A DNA stretch of 64,000 bases from Parafrigoribacterium mesophilum. GTDB lineage: Bacteria > Actinomycetota > Actinomycetes > Actinomycetales > Microbacteriaceae. This document shows positions 33,848 to 40,495 of this stretch, one piece after another. Position 1 is the first letter of the stretch. The number at the start of each line of letters is the position of its first letter. The notes beneath the pieces were generated by a model. The model did no database searches, had not been told where the DNA came from, and was given only the letters and a program-made list of their open reading frames with translations. The stretch lies in assembly GCF_039652555.1 (NCBI RefSeq), contig NZ_JBDJAF010000004.1:121492-185491 (forward strand), read 5' to 3'. The position numbers were made by a program, and so were the translations under genes.

Positions 33848-34444
33848 TCAGCGGGGCCCGGCAGCGTCGAGGCGTTGCAGCCAGGCGATCACCTCGTCCT
33901 GGGGCACCGGTGCGTATCCCCGCACGTCGACTCCGACGTTGAACTGGCGCCCGCGTTCGGCGAATTCGGTGTGCACGTGGCCGTGCAGAATCGGCAGCCC
34001 CCGGTCGACCGGTCGATGTGCCCGGTAGCGGTCCGGCCCATTTTTCGAATCGCCCCGGTACGGAAAATGGCTGACCAGCACCCGATGGGAGGCGATGTCA
34101 TGCTCGAACTCCTCCGGCATGATCTCCCAGCCGGCCGCCTCATACACGGCCTCGAAGCGCTCACGCTGGTCGCCGCCCTCGAAAAAGCTCGCCACCCTGT
34201 CGTGGTTGCCGGGAACCAGCCGGCGGTGCCCGTGCAGCACCGCCGTCATCGCTACCTGGTCGCTGATGTCCTGCCCCAGCGCCAGATCGCCCAAATGCCA
34301 GACATCGTCGGCAGGCGCCACGATGCTGTTCCAGCGCCGGATGAGTTCGGCATTCATCTGACGCACATCGGCGAACGGCCGGTTCGTGTATTTGATGATG
34401 TTCGCGTGCGAGAAGTGCGTGTCGCTCGTCCACCAGGTCGCCAC
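33848..34444 (-). CDS. Calcineurin-like metallophosphoesterase
   Basis: A 198-residue two-metal phosphoesterase. Metal ligands are visible in order: SDTHFSHANII, VWHLGDLALG, LVPGNHDRV, VLVSHFPY and ILHGHVHTEF. Length and order match small bacterial phosphodiesterases acting on RNA ends, nucleotides or phosphoesters; the substrate is unknown. GTG 34444 is chosen because GGAGG sits just before it. The longer frame (to 34762) runs antisense through the acetyltransferase gene and is rejected. Confidence 0.88.
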   Translation of the reverse strand: MATWWTSDTHFSHANIIKYTNRPFADVRQMNAELIRRWNSIVAPADDVWHLGDLALGQDISDQVAMTAVLHGHRRLVPGNHDRVASFFEGGDQRERFEAVYEAAGWEIMPEEFEHDIASHRVLVSHFPYRGDSKNGPDRYRAHRPVDRGLPILHGHVHTEFAERGRQFNVGVDVRGYAPVPQDEVIAWLQRLDAAGPR

Positions 34445-34495
34445 TGTTGCACCTCCGAAGGCAAGGCTAGTTCTCCCGGCGACCGAACACGCGAG

Positions 34496-34501
34496 TACCG
34501 T
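34496..34501 (+). promoter_or_regulatory. Putative leaderless -10 of the GNAT gene
   Basis: TACCGT ends 6 nt before ATG 34508. Confidence 0.5.
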
Positions 34502-34507
34502 TGACTC

Positions 34508-34792
34508 ATGGCCACGGAATGCCGCCACGAACCGGACAACCGGCGTTACGCTCTGCGCATCGACGGCGAGTTGGCGAGCGTCGTCGATTACTCGATCAAC
34601 GGGAAGTCGATCTCGTTCCACCGCACGTACACGTCTCCGACGCATCGGGGCAAGGGGCTCGCCGGCGAAATCGTGGCGTTCGCGGTGAATGACGTAGAGG
34701 CCACCACGGACCTTCGCGTAGTACCCATGTGCTGGTATGTCGGGGACTGGTTCGAGCGGCATCCAGAACGCGCCGGCATGCTCACCCGCTGA
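34508..34792 (+). CDS. GNAT-type N-acetyltransferase, YjdJ/NATD1-like
   Basis: A 94-residue minimal acetyltransferase. The acetyl-CoA pyrophosphate loop is in HRGKGLAGEIVAFAVNDVE, preceded by SISFHRTYTSPTHRG. The ending VVPMCWYVGDWFERHPE matches the short YjdJ/GTLF3B-type family. Substrate unknown. It is divergent from the phosphoesterase, with 63 bp between starts. Confidence 0.9.
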   Translation: MATECRHEPDNRRYALRIDGELASVVDYSINGKSISFHRTYTSPTHRGKGLAGEIVAFAVNDVEATTDLRVVPMCWYVGDWFERHPERAGMLTR

Positions 34793-34803
34793 ACGGATGC
34801 ATC

Positions 34804-34832
34804 TTGATGTAGCACGGCCCGCGTGCTATAAA
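34804..34832 (+). promoter_or_regulatory. Strong SigA-type promoter with a palindrome filling the spacer
   Basis: -35 TTGATG (34804-34809) and -10 TATAAA (34827-34832) are separated by 17 bp. The perfect palindrome TAGCACG-GCCCG-CGTGCTA (34810-34828) occupies the spacer and the first bases of the -10 box, a classic repressor position. This is the best consensus promoter I found in the window. Confidence 0.65.
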
Positions 34833-34876
34833 ACTGGGTATCGCGTGGAGCGCCGGCCACGGCACCGCGCCGGAAG

Positions 34877-35329
34877 ATGACGCTAGAAGCAGCACCTGGG
34901 ACACCGCCCATGCCCGTATCACCGGATCCGTACACCGTTCTGGGGGTTTCGAGGGAAGCCTCCCCCTCCGAAGTTCGCAGCGCCTTCCGCGCGCTGGTGC
35001 GCCGCTTTCATCCGGACACCCGGGATCCATCCGAGGCGCCGGACGCCGAGTTGCGGTCGGTCCTGGCTGCCTACCGCATCCTCCGGGACCCCAGCTCGCG
35101 CGCCAGCTACGACAGGGACCACCCACTGGTGAGGTTCCGGTACTCGGCCCCGCGGCAGACCACCCCGCCGTCCGGCGTGGACATCGACGTCCGGGTCCGC
35201 CCGACGCGGATGCCGCGTTGGGTGGCACCACGTGCTTCGGATCTGTATCTCGCAGACCCGTTCTACGCCAGTTCGTTCTTCGCGGACCCGCACCTCAGCG
35301 ACCCGTACTTCGTGCGGATCATCCGGTAG
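34877..35329 (+). CDS. J-domain (DnaJ-like) protein
   Basis: A 150-residue protein (or 139 from ATG 34910). The J domain covers about residues 15-80: DPYTVLGVSREASPSEVRSAFRALVRRFHPDTRDP with the HPD motif needed to stimulate Hsp70 ATPase, then YRILRDPSSRASYDRDH. No Gly/Phe, zinc or substrate-binding domain follows; the tail is Arg/Pro-rich and ends with repeated Asp-Pro turns (LADPFYASSFFADPHLSDPYF). It is likely a specialised DnaK co-chaperone. Neither start has a good ribosome site. Its promoter carries an operator-like palindrome. Confidence 0.85.
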   Translation: MTLEAAPGTPPMPVSPDPYTVLGVSREASPSEVRSAFRALVRRFHPDTRDPSEAPDAELRSVLAAYRILRDPSSRASYDRDHPLVRFRYSAPRQTTPPSGVDIDVRVRPTRMPRWVAPRASDLYLADPFYASSFFADPHLSDPYFVRIIR

Positions 35330-36095
35330 CCGGCCGGATCCCCACCACGACGGTCGCGTCGAGCGTTGCCGAACGCACCACGCGGGCATCCAGGCCGTTG
35401 TCGCGCAGAATGCCGAGACTGCGCGGCGCCTGAGAGCGGCTGGTTTCCACCAGCAGGTGGCCGCCGGGCGCCAGCCAGGATGTGGCCTCCGCGGCGATTC
35501 TGCGCTGCACCTGAAGGCCGTCGTGCCCACCATCGAGCGCCACGGCCGGTTCGTGTGATCGCGCCTCGTGCGGCATCAGGCCGATCGCGTCGGTCGGGAC
35601 ATACGGTGCGTTGGCCAGGAGCAGGTCGATGTGCCCGCGCAGGCCGCCCGGCAGGGGGTCGTACAGGTCACCCTGCATGACCCGCGCCGGCGAATCGGCC
35701 AGATTGCGTCTGGCACAGCTCACCGCGGCCGGATCGAGGTCCACCGCGTACAGCTCCAGGTGCGGCAGCGCCGCCATCATGGCGGTTGCGATGGCACCGG
35801 AGCCGCAGCACAGCTCGACCACGACGGATCCCGGGCCCGCGAGGGCGACCCCCCGGCGCACCAGCAGCTGCGTCCGCCGACGGGGCACGAAAACCCCGCC
35901 GTCAACGGCGATCCGCAGCCCGCAGAACTCCGCCCAGCCGAGTACATGCTCGAGAGGGGTCCCGGCGATGCGGGAGTTCGCCAGGCGTTCCAGTTCCGTC
36001 GGCGAGTCTGCCGCCTCGGTCAGCAGACGTGCTTCGTCGTCGGCGAAGACGCATCCGGCGGCCCGGAGTCTGTCGGCCAGTGCGTCCGAAGTCAC
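35319..36095 (-). CDS. PrmC-related protein N5-glutamine methyltransferase (putative)
   Basis: A 258-residue SAM methyltransferase related to PrmC/HemK, which methylates glutamine in release factors. The N-terminal helical domain (about 1-70) ends with GTPLEHVLGWAEFCGLRIAVDGGVFVPRRRTQLLV. Motif I is VVELCCGSGAIATAM. The catalytic NPPY motif is replaced by NAPY (LLLANAPYVPTDAIG). I recall a PrmC-related actinobacterial family with this change and unknown substrate. GTG 36095 is chosen: the frame is open to 36575 but the extension is antisense-like. TAGTCT ends 7 nt upstream. Confidence 0.85.
   Translation of the reverse strand: MTSDALADRLRAAGCVFADDEARLLTEAADSPTELERLANSRIAGTPLEHVLGWAEFCGLRIAVDGGVFVPRRRTQLLVRRGVALAGPGSVVVELCCGSGAIATAMMAALPHLELYAVDLDPAAVSCARRNLADSPARVMQGDLYDPLPGGLRGHIDLLLANAPYVPTDAIGLMPHEARSHEPAVALDGGHDGLQVQRRIAAEATSWLAPGGHLLVETSRSQAPRSLGILRDNGLDARVVRSATLDATVVVGIRPATG
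35321..35339. terminator. Possible bidirectional hairpin at overlapping gene ends
   Basis: ATCCGG-TAGCCGG-CCGGAT forms a 6-bp stem at the convergent, overlapping 3' ends. There is no T-run, so termination is uncertain. Confidence 0.25.
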
Positions 36096-36102
36096 AGCGG
36101 TC

Positions 36103-36108
36103 AGACTA
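36103..36108 (-). promoter_or_regulatory. Putative leaderless -10 of the PrmC-like gene
   Basis: Minus-strand TAGTCT ends 7 nt before GTG 36095, in the 32-bp gap after the EI24 gene. Confidence 0.4.
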
Positions 36109-36127
36109 AGCCCGACCGGGCCGGCGC

Positions 36128-36949
36128 TCAAGGTCCCGACGGTACGGCGTCTTTCCGGGTCAGGCCCAGCGCGTCCCTGGCCAGCACCGTGGCACCGGCG
36201 ACGGCCGCCGGCATGGTGACCACGGCCGCGAACGGCACCAAGAACAACAAGTAGGTGGCCATGCCGAAACCGAGCGCGCCCGCCCGGTTGGTGGCGAGCA
36301 TCCGTCGTCGCTGTCGGAAGGTGAGGTCGCGCGCGTCGAACGCGAAGCCGGTCAGCTCCACGGTGAGGATCCAGCCACCGAGAGCCGCGCCGAGCACGGG
36401 CACGACGGTTTGGCCCACCACGGGGATGAGCCCGCCGACGAACAGCACGACGGCGACCAGCACGGTGATGCCGAGCAGACGCAGGGCATTGCCGATACCG
36501 CGCCAGACCTGCCGCAGGAACGGCGCATCCACGGTGACCGGCGGCTGGCCCGCTCGTCGTTCTACCTCCCGCCAAATCCGTTCGTAGAACGGGTCGCCCA
36601 CCGCCAGGGTCAGCGCGGCGAAGGTGAACACGGCCACGAGGATGGCAGCGATCAGAACGGCCGCACCGGCCGCGACCCTGACCGCGTCACGCCATGGCGC
36701 ACTGAACCCGTGGGCGAACGGGGTGATCCAGTCGGCCACGACCGCGAGATTCACGACCAGCACGACCACGGCTGCCGCGTAGAGCATGCCGACGATGATC
36801 GCCGGGACGGCGCCCAGGAGCATGAGCCGCGGCGAGGTGCTCCAGAGCCGGAACCCGCGGCCCAGGCAGGCGATGCCTCCGAAGAATTGGCGAATCGCTC
36901 CGGCGCCAGTCGGAGCACGGTGTGGCTCGCGCGTCGAGGGTCTGGTCAT
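36128..36949 (-). CDS. EI24/CysZ-like domain membrane protein
   Basis: A 273-residue protein with four to five long hydrophobic segments (about 45-75, 92-115, 160-185, 230-260). The layout GFRLWSTSPRLMLLGAVPAIIVGML and GGLIPVVGQTVVPVLGAALGGWILTVELTGFAFDARDLTFRQRR matches EI24 domain proteins. CysZ members import sulfate; most actinobacterial members are uncharacterised. TAGGGT ends 6 nt before ATG 36949. The PrmC-like gene follows closely on the same strand. Confidence 0.87.
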   Translation of the reverse strand: MTRPSTREPHRAPTGAGAIRQFFGGIACLGRGFRLWSTSPRLMLLGAVPAIIVGMLYAAAVVVLVVNLAVVADWITPFAHGFSAPWRDAVRVAAGAAVLIAAILVAVFTFAALTLAVGDPFYERIWREVERRAGQPPVTVDAPFLRQVWRGIGNALRLLGITVLVAVVLFVGGLIPVVGQTVVPVLGAALGGWILTVELTGFAFDARDLTFRQRRRMLATNRAGALGFGMATYLLFLVPFAAVVTMPAAVAGATVLARDALGLTRKDAVPSGP

Positions 36950-36955
36950 CTCCCC

Positions 36956-36961
36956 ACCCTA
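36956..36961 (-). promoter_or_regulatory. Putative leaderless -10 of the EI24 gene
   Basis: Minus-strand TAGGGT ends 6 nt before ATG 36949. Confidence 0.5.
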
Positions 36962-37012
36962 GGAGCCACCGCCCGGAACGGGCAGGCGGCAGCGCGGGTG
37001 GCGTACGCCCCG

Positions 37013-37018
37013 TAAAAT
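37013..37018 (+). promoter_or_regulatory. Putative leaderless -10 of the DarT-like gene
   Basis: TAAAAT, five of six bases of the consensus, ends 7 nt before GTG 37026. Confidence 0.55.
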
Positions 37019-37025
37019 TCAACCT

Positions 37026-37844
37026 GTGCCCGAATGCATCCATGGACTTGAACTCAGCCGCTGCGACCTGTGCAGCCCCAAGGTTGCCCCGAAGGGGGTT
37101 CCGGCCTCACGGGCGGCAACTGGCACGTCGGCGACTCGTGCCTCGGCGCGGGTGGCGGCCGGCAGCTCGCGCACGGCGACCGCATCGAAGCGTCCGATCA
37201 ACGTCGCGGACCAACGCATCCACCACGTCACCCACCTGAGCAATCTGGAGGGCATTCTCAACTCGGGGGGGTTGTTCGCCGACGCGTACGACGCCTGGTC
37301 GGCCCGGCCGGCGGTGGACGTATCGTCGCACGACAACCGGAACCTCCGACGCAGCACCGCCGTGGCAGGTACTGCCGCGGTGGCGGATTACGTGCCCTTT
37401 TACCTGTCGCCGGACGCGCACCTGTGGGAAGCCATTCGAGCCGGCGCCACCGACCCGAGGCTTGCCTCCGCCGCCGTCGCCCTGCCGGCATCCGAGTTCG
37501 TCATTTTCGTCAGCACGGTCGGCAAAGTCGCCGCGCTTCCGGGTCGTGCCGCCGCCGACATCGTGGTCTCGGACCGCGACGCCGCCGACCCGCGCGCACA
37601 CTTCGCCGCCTCGAGCGACGACTACGCGCGGATGCTGCGCAGGCTCTCGGCGGATCGAGACTCTGGCGCGGCCCTCTCTGCGGAATTCCTGGTCAAGGAC
37701 ACGGTGCCGCTGTCGGCGTTCTCGCTCGTCGGTGTCGCCAACGACAAAGCGCGGGCCCGAGTGAGGACCATTCTTCAGTCCTTTCAGTTCCAACCCCGTA
37801 TCGCGGTGCATCCGCCCTGGTTCGCGGTGCCGACGTCCGCCTGA
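37026..37844 (+). CDS. DarT-like ssDNA ADP-ribosyltransferase domain protein (DUF4433) with zinc-like N-terminus
   Basis: A 272-residue protein. Residues 4-16 carry C4, H6, C13 and C16, a small zinc-knuckle-like element, followed by an Ala/Arg/Ser-rich linker to about 58. The rest resembles DarT: IHHVTHLSNLEGILNSGGLFADA (65-87), DYVPFYLSPDAHLWEAI (121-137) and SAEFLVKDTVPLSAF (218-232), where E220 is the candidate catalytic Glu. DarT toxins ADP-ribosylate thymidine in DNA and are normally paired with a DarG macrodomain antitoxin. No such partner adjoins this gene, and an unrelated-looking macrodomain gene lies 12 kb away. Zinc-extended orphans may have a non-toxin role. Confidence 0.75.
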   Translation: MPECIHGLELSRCDLCSPKVAPKGVPASRAATGTSATRASARVAAGSSRTATASKRPINVADQRIHHVTHLSNLEGILNSGGLFADAYDAWSARPAVDVSSHDNRNLRRSTAVAGTAAVADYVPFYLSPDAHLWEAIRAGATDPRLASAAVALPASEFVIFVSTVGKVAALPGRAAADIVVSDRDAADPRAHFAASSDDYARMLRRLSADRDSGAALSAEFLVKDTVPLSAFSLVGVANDKARARVRTILQSFQFQPRIAVHPPWFAVPTSA

Positions 37845-37860
37845 CCGGCCCTCCCCGCTC

Positions 37861-37880
37861 CTCCCCTCCCCTCCCCTCCC
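37861..37880 (-). other. G-quadruplex-prone tract near palindrome copy 2
   Basis: The plus strand is pure C/T with four CCC/CCCC runs, so the minus strand reads GGGAGGGGAGGGGAGGGG. It lies 35 bp from copy 2 of the 82-bp element. Confidence 0.6.
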
Positions 37881-37915
37881 GTACCCTCTCCCCTGGTCCC
37901 TCCCCGCGGTCTGAT

Positions 37916-37997
37916 CCCGTTTCACGGAGTTTCTGTCCTCGACCGGCCTGGATGCCTGTGCGGTGGTACCCGAAGTACAGAAACTCCTTGAAACGGG
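37916..37997. repeat. 82-bp palindromic element, copy 2
   Basis: Arms of 21 bp with one mismatch (right arm has CTTG for CGTG). Located between convergent genes. Judged by the arm variant and flanking G-rich tract, it lies in the opposite orientation to copy 4. Confidence 0.93.
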
Positions 37998-38036
37998 TTG
38001 TGCGGGGGGAGGTGGTGGGTCGCGCGGTTGCAGCGG

Positions 38037-39599
38037 TCACCGCGGGCTGTAGACCCGCAGAGCCCGGGGCAGGATGCGCGCCGTGACCCGAAACCGATCG
38101 TGCCCGATCGCGGCCTCACCGTCGTGAGCGATGCCCGAATCGACCCTGGAATCGGCGTCCACCAGAAGGTCCACCGCGTCGGTGGTGAACGTCTCGATGG
38201 CGATAGCGGCCGGGCGCAGTGCCTGCAGCAGCGCAGAAACCCGTCGGCCTAACGCCAGAGCGACAATACCGCTCGTGCGGGCCCACGCGGCGGCGTGCAG
38301 CACGCGCACATCGAGCACGCCGTCATCAAGCCTGATCCGCTGCGAGGGAGCCGCGTCGGCCGGGTAGTAGCGATTGACTCCGATGAACACCGACCACACC
38401 CGCAGTTGCCGCCCGTTCAGCGTGAGACTGATCTTTCCGGCGCTCGTGAGCACCGACACCGCCGAGACCAGTCCAGCCAACCACTTGCCCAGGCGCGGTT
38501 CCCGCCGCTCCCGCTCGGCGACGAATCGCGGATAGATCCCCACCGAAGCGGTATTCACCACGGTGATCGGGCCGGTGGTCGCACCGCTCAGTTCGGCGAC
38601 ATCCACCAGGTGCCCCCGACCGATGGTCACCGCCTCGACGGTGTCCTGGATCGATTCGACGCCCAGCGCGAGTGCAAAGTGGTTGAAGGTGCCACCCGGG
38701 AAGACGGCCAGCGGAAGGCCCGCCTCCCGCGCCAGGTGTGCTGTCGCCGCGACGCTGCCATCTCCGCCGCAAATCCCCAGCACCTGCAGTTGGTCGGCCG
38801 CGACAGCGGTGCGCAGCACCTCCCCGAGGTCCTCCCCCTCCCGCAGAGTGTGCACGCGCGCGCCGGGAAGCCGCCGCGCGATCACCTCGCCGCTGGCGGC
38901 GCCCGCACCGGTGCCCGCGGTGGGGTTCACCACGATGAACGCGCCCCGACCGTCCGGCAGTGCAGGAAGCTGGATCGGCGACGCGGTCGGCGGTGAGAAC
39001 GGATGCGCGGTCTTGGCCGGGACGAGGAGCTTGCCCATTACGGCCACGGCCGCTCCCAGCCCCGCCCCGCCCAGCACATCCGAAAGCCAGTGCGCGCCAA
39101 CGTGCAGTCGGGAGTAGGCGACCGCGGCGGCCAGCGGCGCGATGCTCGCTCCGGCTCCCGGGGACTCCAGCGCCACCCCGGCCGTGAACGCCGCGGCGCT
39201 GGCGGAGTGTCCAGAGGGGAACGACCCCGAGGTGGGTGATCGGCGCAACCGCCGCCCGATCGGGATGTCTTTCAGCAGCGGGCGGTCTCCGCCGAACACC
39301 CGCTTGCCGATCAGGTTCGCCACAATGCTCGCCGCAGTCAGCGAAACCAGTCCGCGCGCCGCCGCGCGCCGCCGACCAGACAGCGCCAGCAGCGCGGCGA
39401 TGACCGTCCACAGCGTCCCGCGGTTCGCCGCGTGCGACAGGGCGCGGTACCCGGCATCGATGCGCGGGTGCACCACCCGCGCATTGATCCGGCGGCCGGC
39501 GGCTGCATCCACCTGCCGCACCCACCGGGGCAGCACCGCCCTCCGCCGGGCCGCGACGACAGGATGCCTGATCGAGCGCGGCGGCCGACGGAGCGTCAT
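38037..39599 (-). CDS. PAP2 phosphatase - diacylglycerol kinase fusion
   Basis: A 520-residue membrane protein joining two lipid enzymes. N-terminal PAP2 domain: KRVFGGDRPLLKDIP, SGSFPSGHSASAAAFTAG and YSRLHVGAHWLSDVLGG give the three phosphatase motifs. C-terminal DAGK catalytic domain: FIVVNPTAGTGAG, LGICGGDGSVAATAHLA and LAVFPGGTFNHFALALG. The two activities act on opposite reactions (removing phosphate from lipid phosphates, adding it to diacylglycerol-like lipids), suggesting recycling of a polyprenyl or glycerolipid intermediate. ATG 39599 has TACCCT 6 nt before it; the 22 extra upstream codons are rejected. Confidence 0.93.
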   Translation of the reverse strand: MTLRRPPRSIRHPVVAARRRAVLPRWVRQVDAAAGRRINARVVHPRIDAGYRALSHAANRGTLWTVIAALLALSGRRRAAARGLVSLTAASIVANLIGKRVFGGDRPLLKDIPIGRRLRRSPTSGSFPSGHSASAAAFTAGVALESPGAGASIAPLAAAVAYSRLHVGAHWLSDVLGGAGLGAAVAVMGKLLVPAKTAHPFSPPTASPIQLPALPDGRGAFIVVNPTAGTGAGAASGEVIARRLPGARVHTLREGEDLGEVLRTAVAADQLQVLGICGGDGSVAATAHLAREAGLPLAVFPGGTFNHFALALGVESIQDTVEAVTIGRGHLVDVAELSGATTGPITVVNTASVGIYPRFVAERERREPRLGKWLAGLVSAVSVLTSAGKISLTLNGRQLRVWSVFIGVNRYYPADAAPSQRIRLDDGVLDVRVLHAAAWARTSGIVALALGRRVSALLQALRPAAIAIETFTTDAVDLLVDADSRVDSGIAHDGEAAIGHDRFRVTARILPRALRVYSPR

Positions 39600-39605
39600 G
39601 CTGTC

Positions 39606-39611
39606 AGGGTA
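39606..39611 (-). promoter_or_regulatory. Putative leaderless -10 of the PAP2-kinase fusion gene
   Basis: Minus-strand TACCCT ends 6 nt before ATG 39599. Confidence 0.5.
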
Positions 39612-39743
39612 GGCGCCCGAGCACGGATGCAGGAGGGCACCAACCGCCGATGTGGGCAGGGACATTTGCGCGAACCCCCTTGAGCCCGAGCGCCGGTCGG
39701 CCTACCGTCGTCGGCACATCCGGTTTTCGACAAGGAGCACAGC

Positions 39744-40094
39744 ATGAGCAACGCAGACGTCCCCGACACGGAATCACCCCGCCAGGACTACCTGGACCAG
39801 GGCAACTCCGATGCGGACCAGGACGAGGAGCCGGTGATTCCCCGGGATGACAATCGCCCGACCGCCGATGATCCTGCCACCTCACGGGACGTCGGCACAG
39901 CGCAGACGGTCACCAACGACGCGGTGGCCGGGGAACCGGTACGAGGGACGGTGGCCCCGGATGATGCCGGTGTCGGCCCGATTGAGCCCATCTATGCCGA
40001 CAACGATCTCGAGGACGAGGAGATCGACCTCGACGACACCCTCGAATGGCGGCCGCCGGACACCAGCGCGGATGACGGGGCGGGCGGGCGCTGA
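39744..40094 (+). CDS. Acidic, probably disordered hypothetical protein
   Basis: A 116-residue protein rich in Asp, Glu, Pro and Thr with no hydrophobic core or Cys. It ends with an ordered-looking acidic stretch, IEPIYADNDLEDEEIDLDDTLEWRPPD. AAGGAG sits 7 nt before ATG 39744, which supports translation. I know no function. Compare the 52-residue acidic protein at 25674. Confidence 0.75.
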   Translation: MSNADVPDTESPRQDYLDQGNSDADQDEEPVIPRDDNRPTADDPATSRDVGTAQTVTNDAVAGEPVRGTVAPDDAGVGPIEPIYADNDLEDEEIDLDDTLEWRPPDTSADDGAGGR

Positions 40095-40102
40095 GATGCG
40101 CC

Positions 40103-40115
40103 GGCGCTGAGCGCC
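40103..40115. terminator. Short hairpin between convergent genes
   Basis: GGCGC-TGA-GCGCC, 5-bp stem and 3-nt loop, in the 63-bp gap between convergent stops. No T-run. Confidence 0.25.
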
Positions 40116-40157
40116 ACGCCTGGGTTCAGGCCGCGTCTGGGGCATTCCGCGCTGGGT

Positions 40158-40376
40158 TCACTCCGCGGTGACGCCGGCGAGAAGACGGGCGAACTGCTCG
40201 TCAGGGACGACGATGGCGGCGTCATCCAGTCGCTGCCGCAGTATCAGTTCCGGTTCGGTTTCCGTGCCGCGCAGCAGGTCACCGCGAACCTGTTCGATGA
40301 TGCCCCAGATCCGTTCATCATCAGTCGCTTCCCGCGCGCCGTCTTGTACGTGGTCGCCCCGCTCGCCATCCGTCAT
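40158..40376 (-). CDS. Small hypothetical protein
   Basis: A 72-residue soluble protein, MTDGERGDHVQDG then DERIWGIIEQVRGDLLRGTE then ELILRQRLDDAAIVVPDEQF, with two predicted helices. GGAGG lies 5 nt before ATG 40376. The open frame extends upstream to 40544, but that part is antisense to the uracil permease leader. Function unknown; similar short proteins of unknown role are common in Microbacteriaceae. Confidence 0.65.
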   Translation of the reverse strand: MTDGERGDHVQDGAREATDDERIWGIIEQVRGDLLRGTETEPELILRQRLDDAAIVVPDEQFARLLAGVTAE

Positions 40377-40495
40377 GCCTCCATGCTGGCACCAGCGGTG
40401 ACTGCCGCCAAGGCCTCCACGCCTGAGCGCAGCGCGTTGACACACCCGGGTGCCGCCAACCACTAATCTCGACTTGACCCCTAAGGAGAACAAGA

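Noticed and set aside
34810..34828. Calling the J-domain promoter palindrome a CIRCE element
   Set aside because: Half-site cores match, but the distance between them is 7 bp instead of 13 and the flanking bases differ.
37883..38034. A gene on the plus strand running from the DarT-like gene into the palindrome
   Set aside because: Open frames here are low-complexity Pro/Ser/Arg stretches made by the C/T tract.
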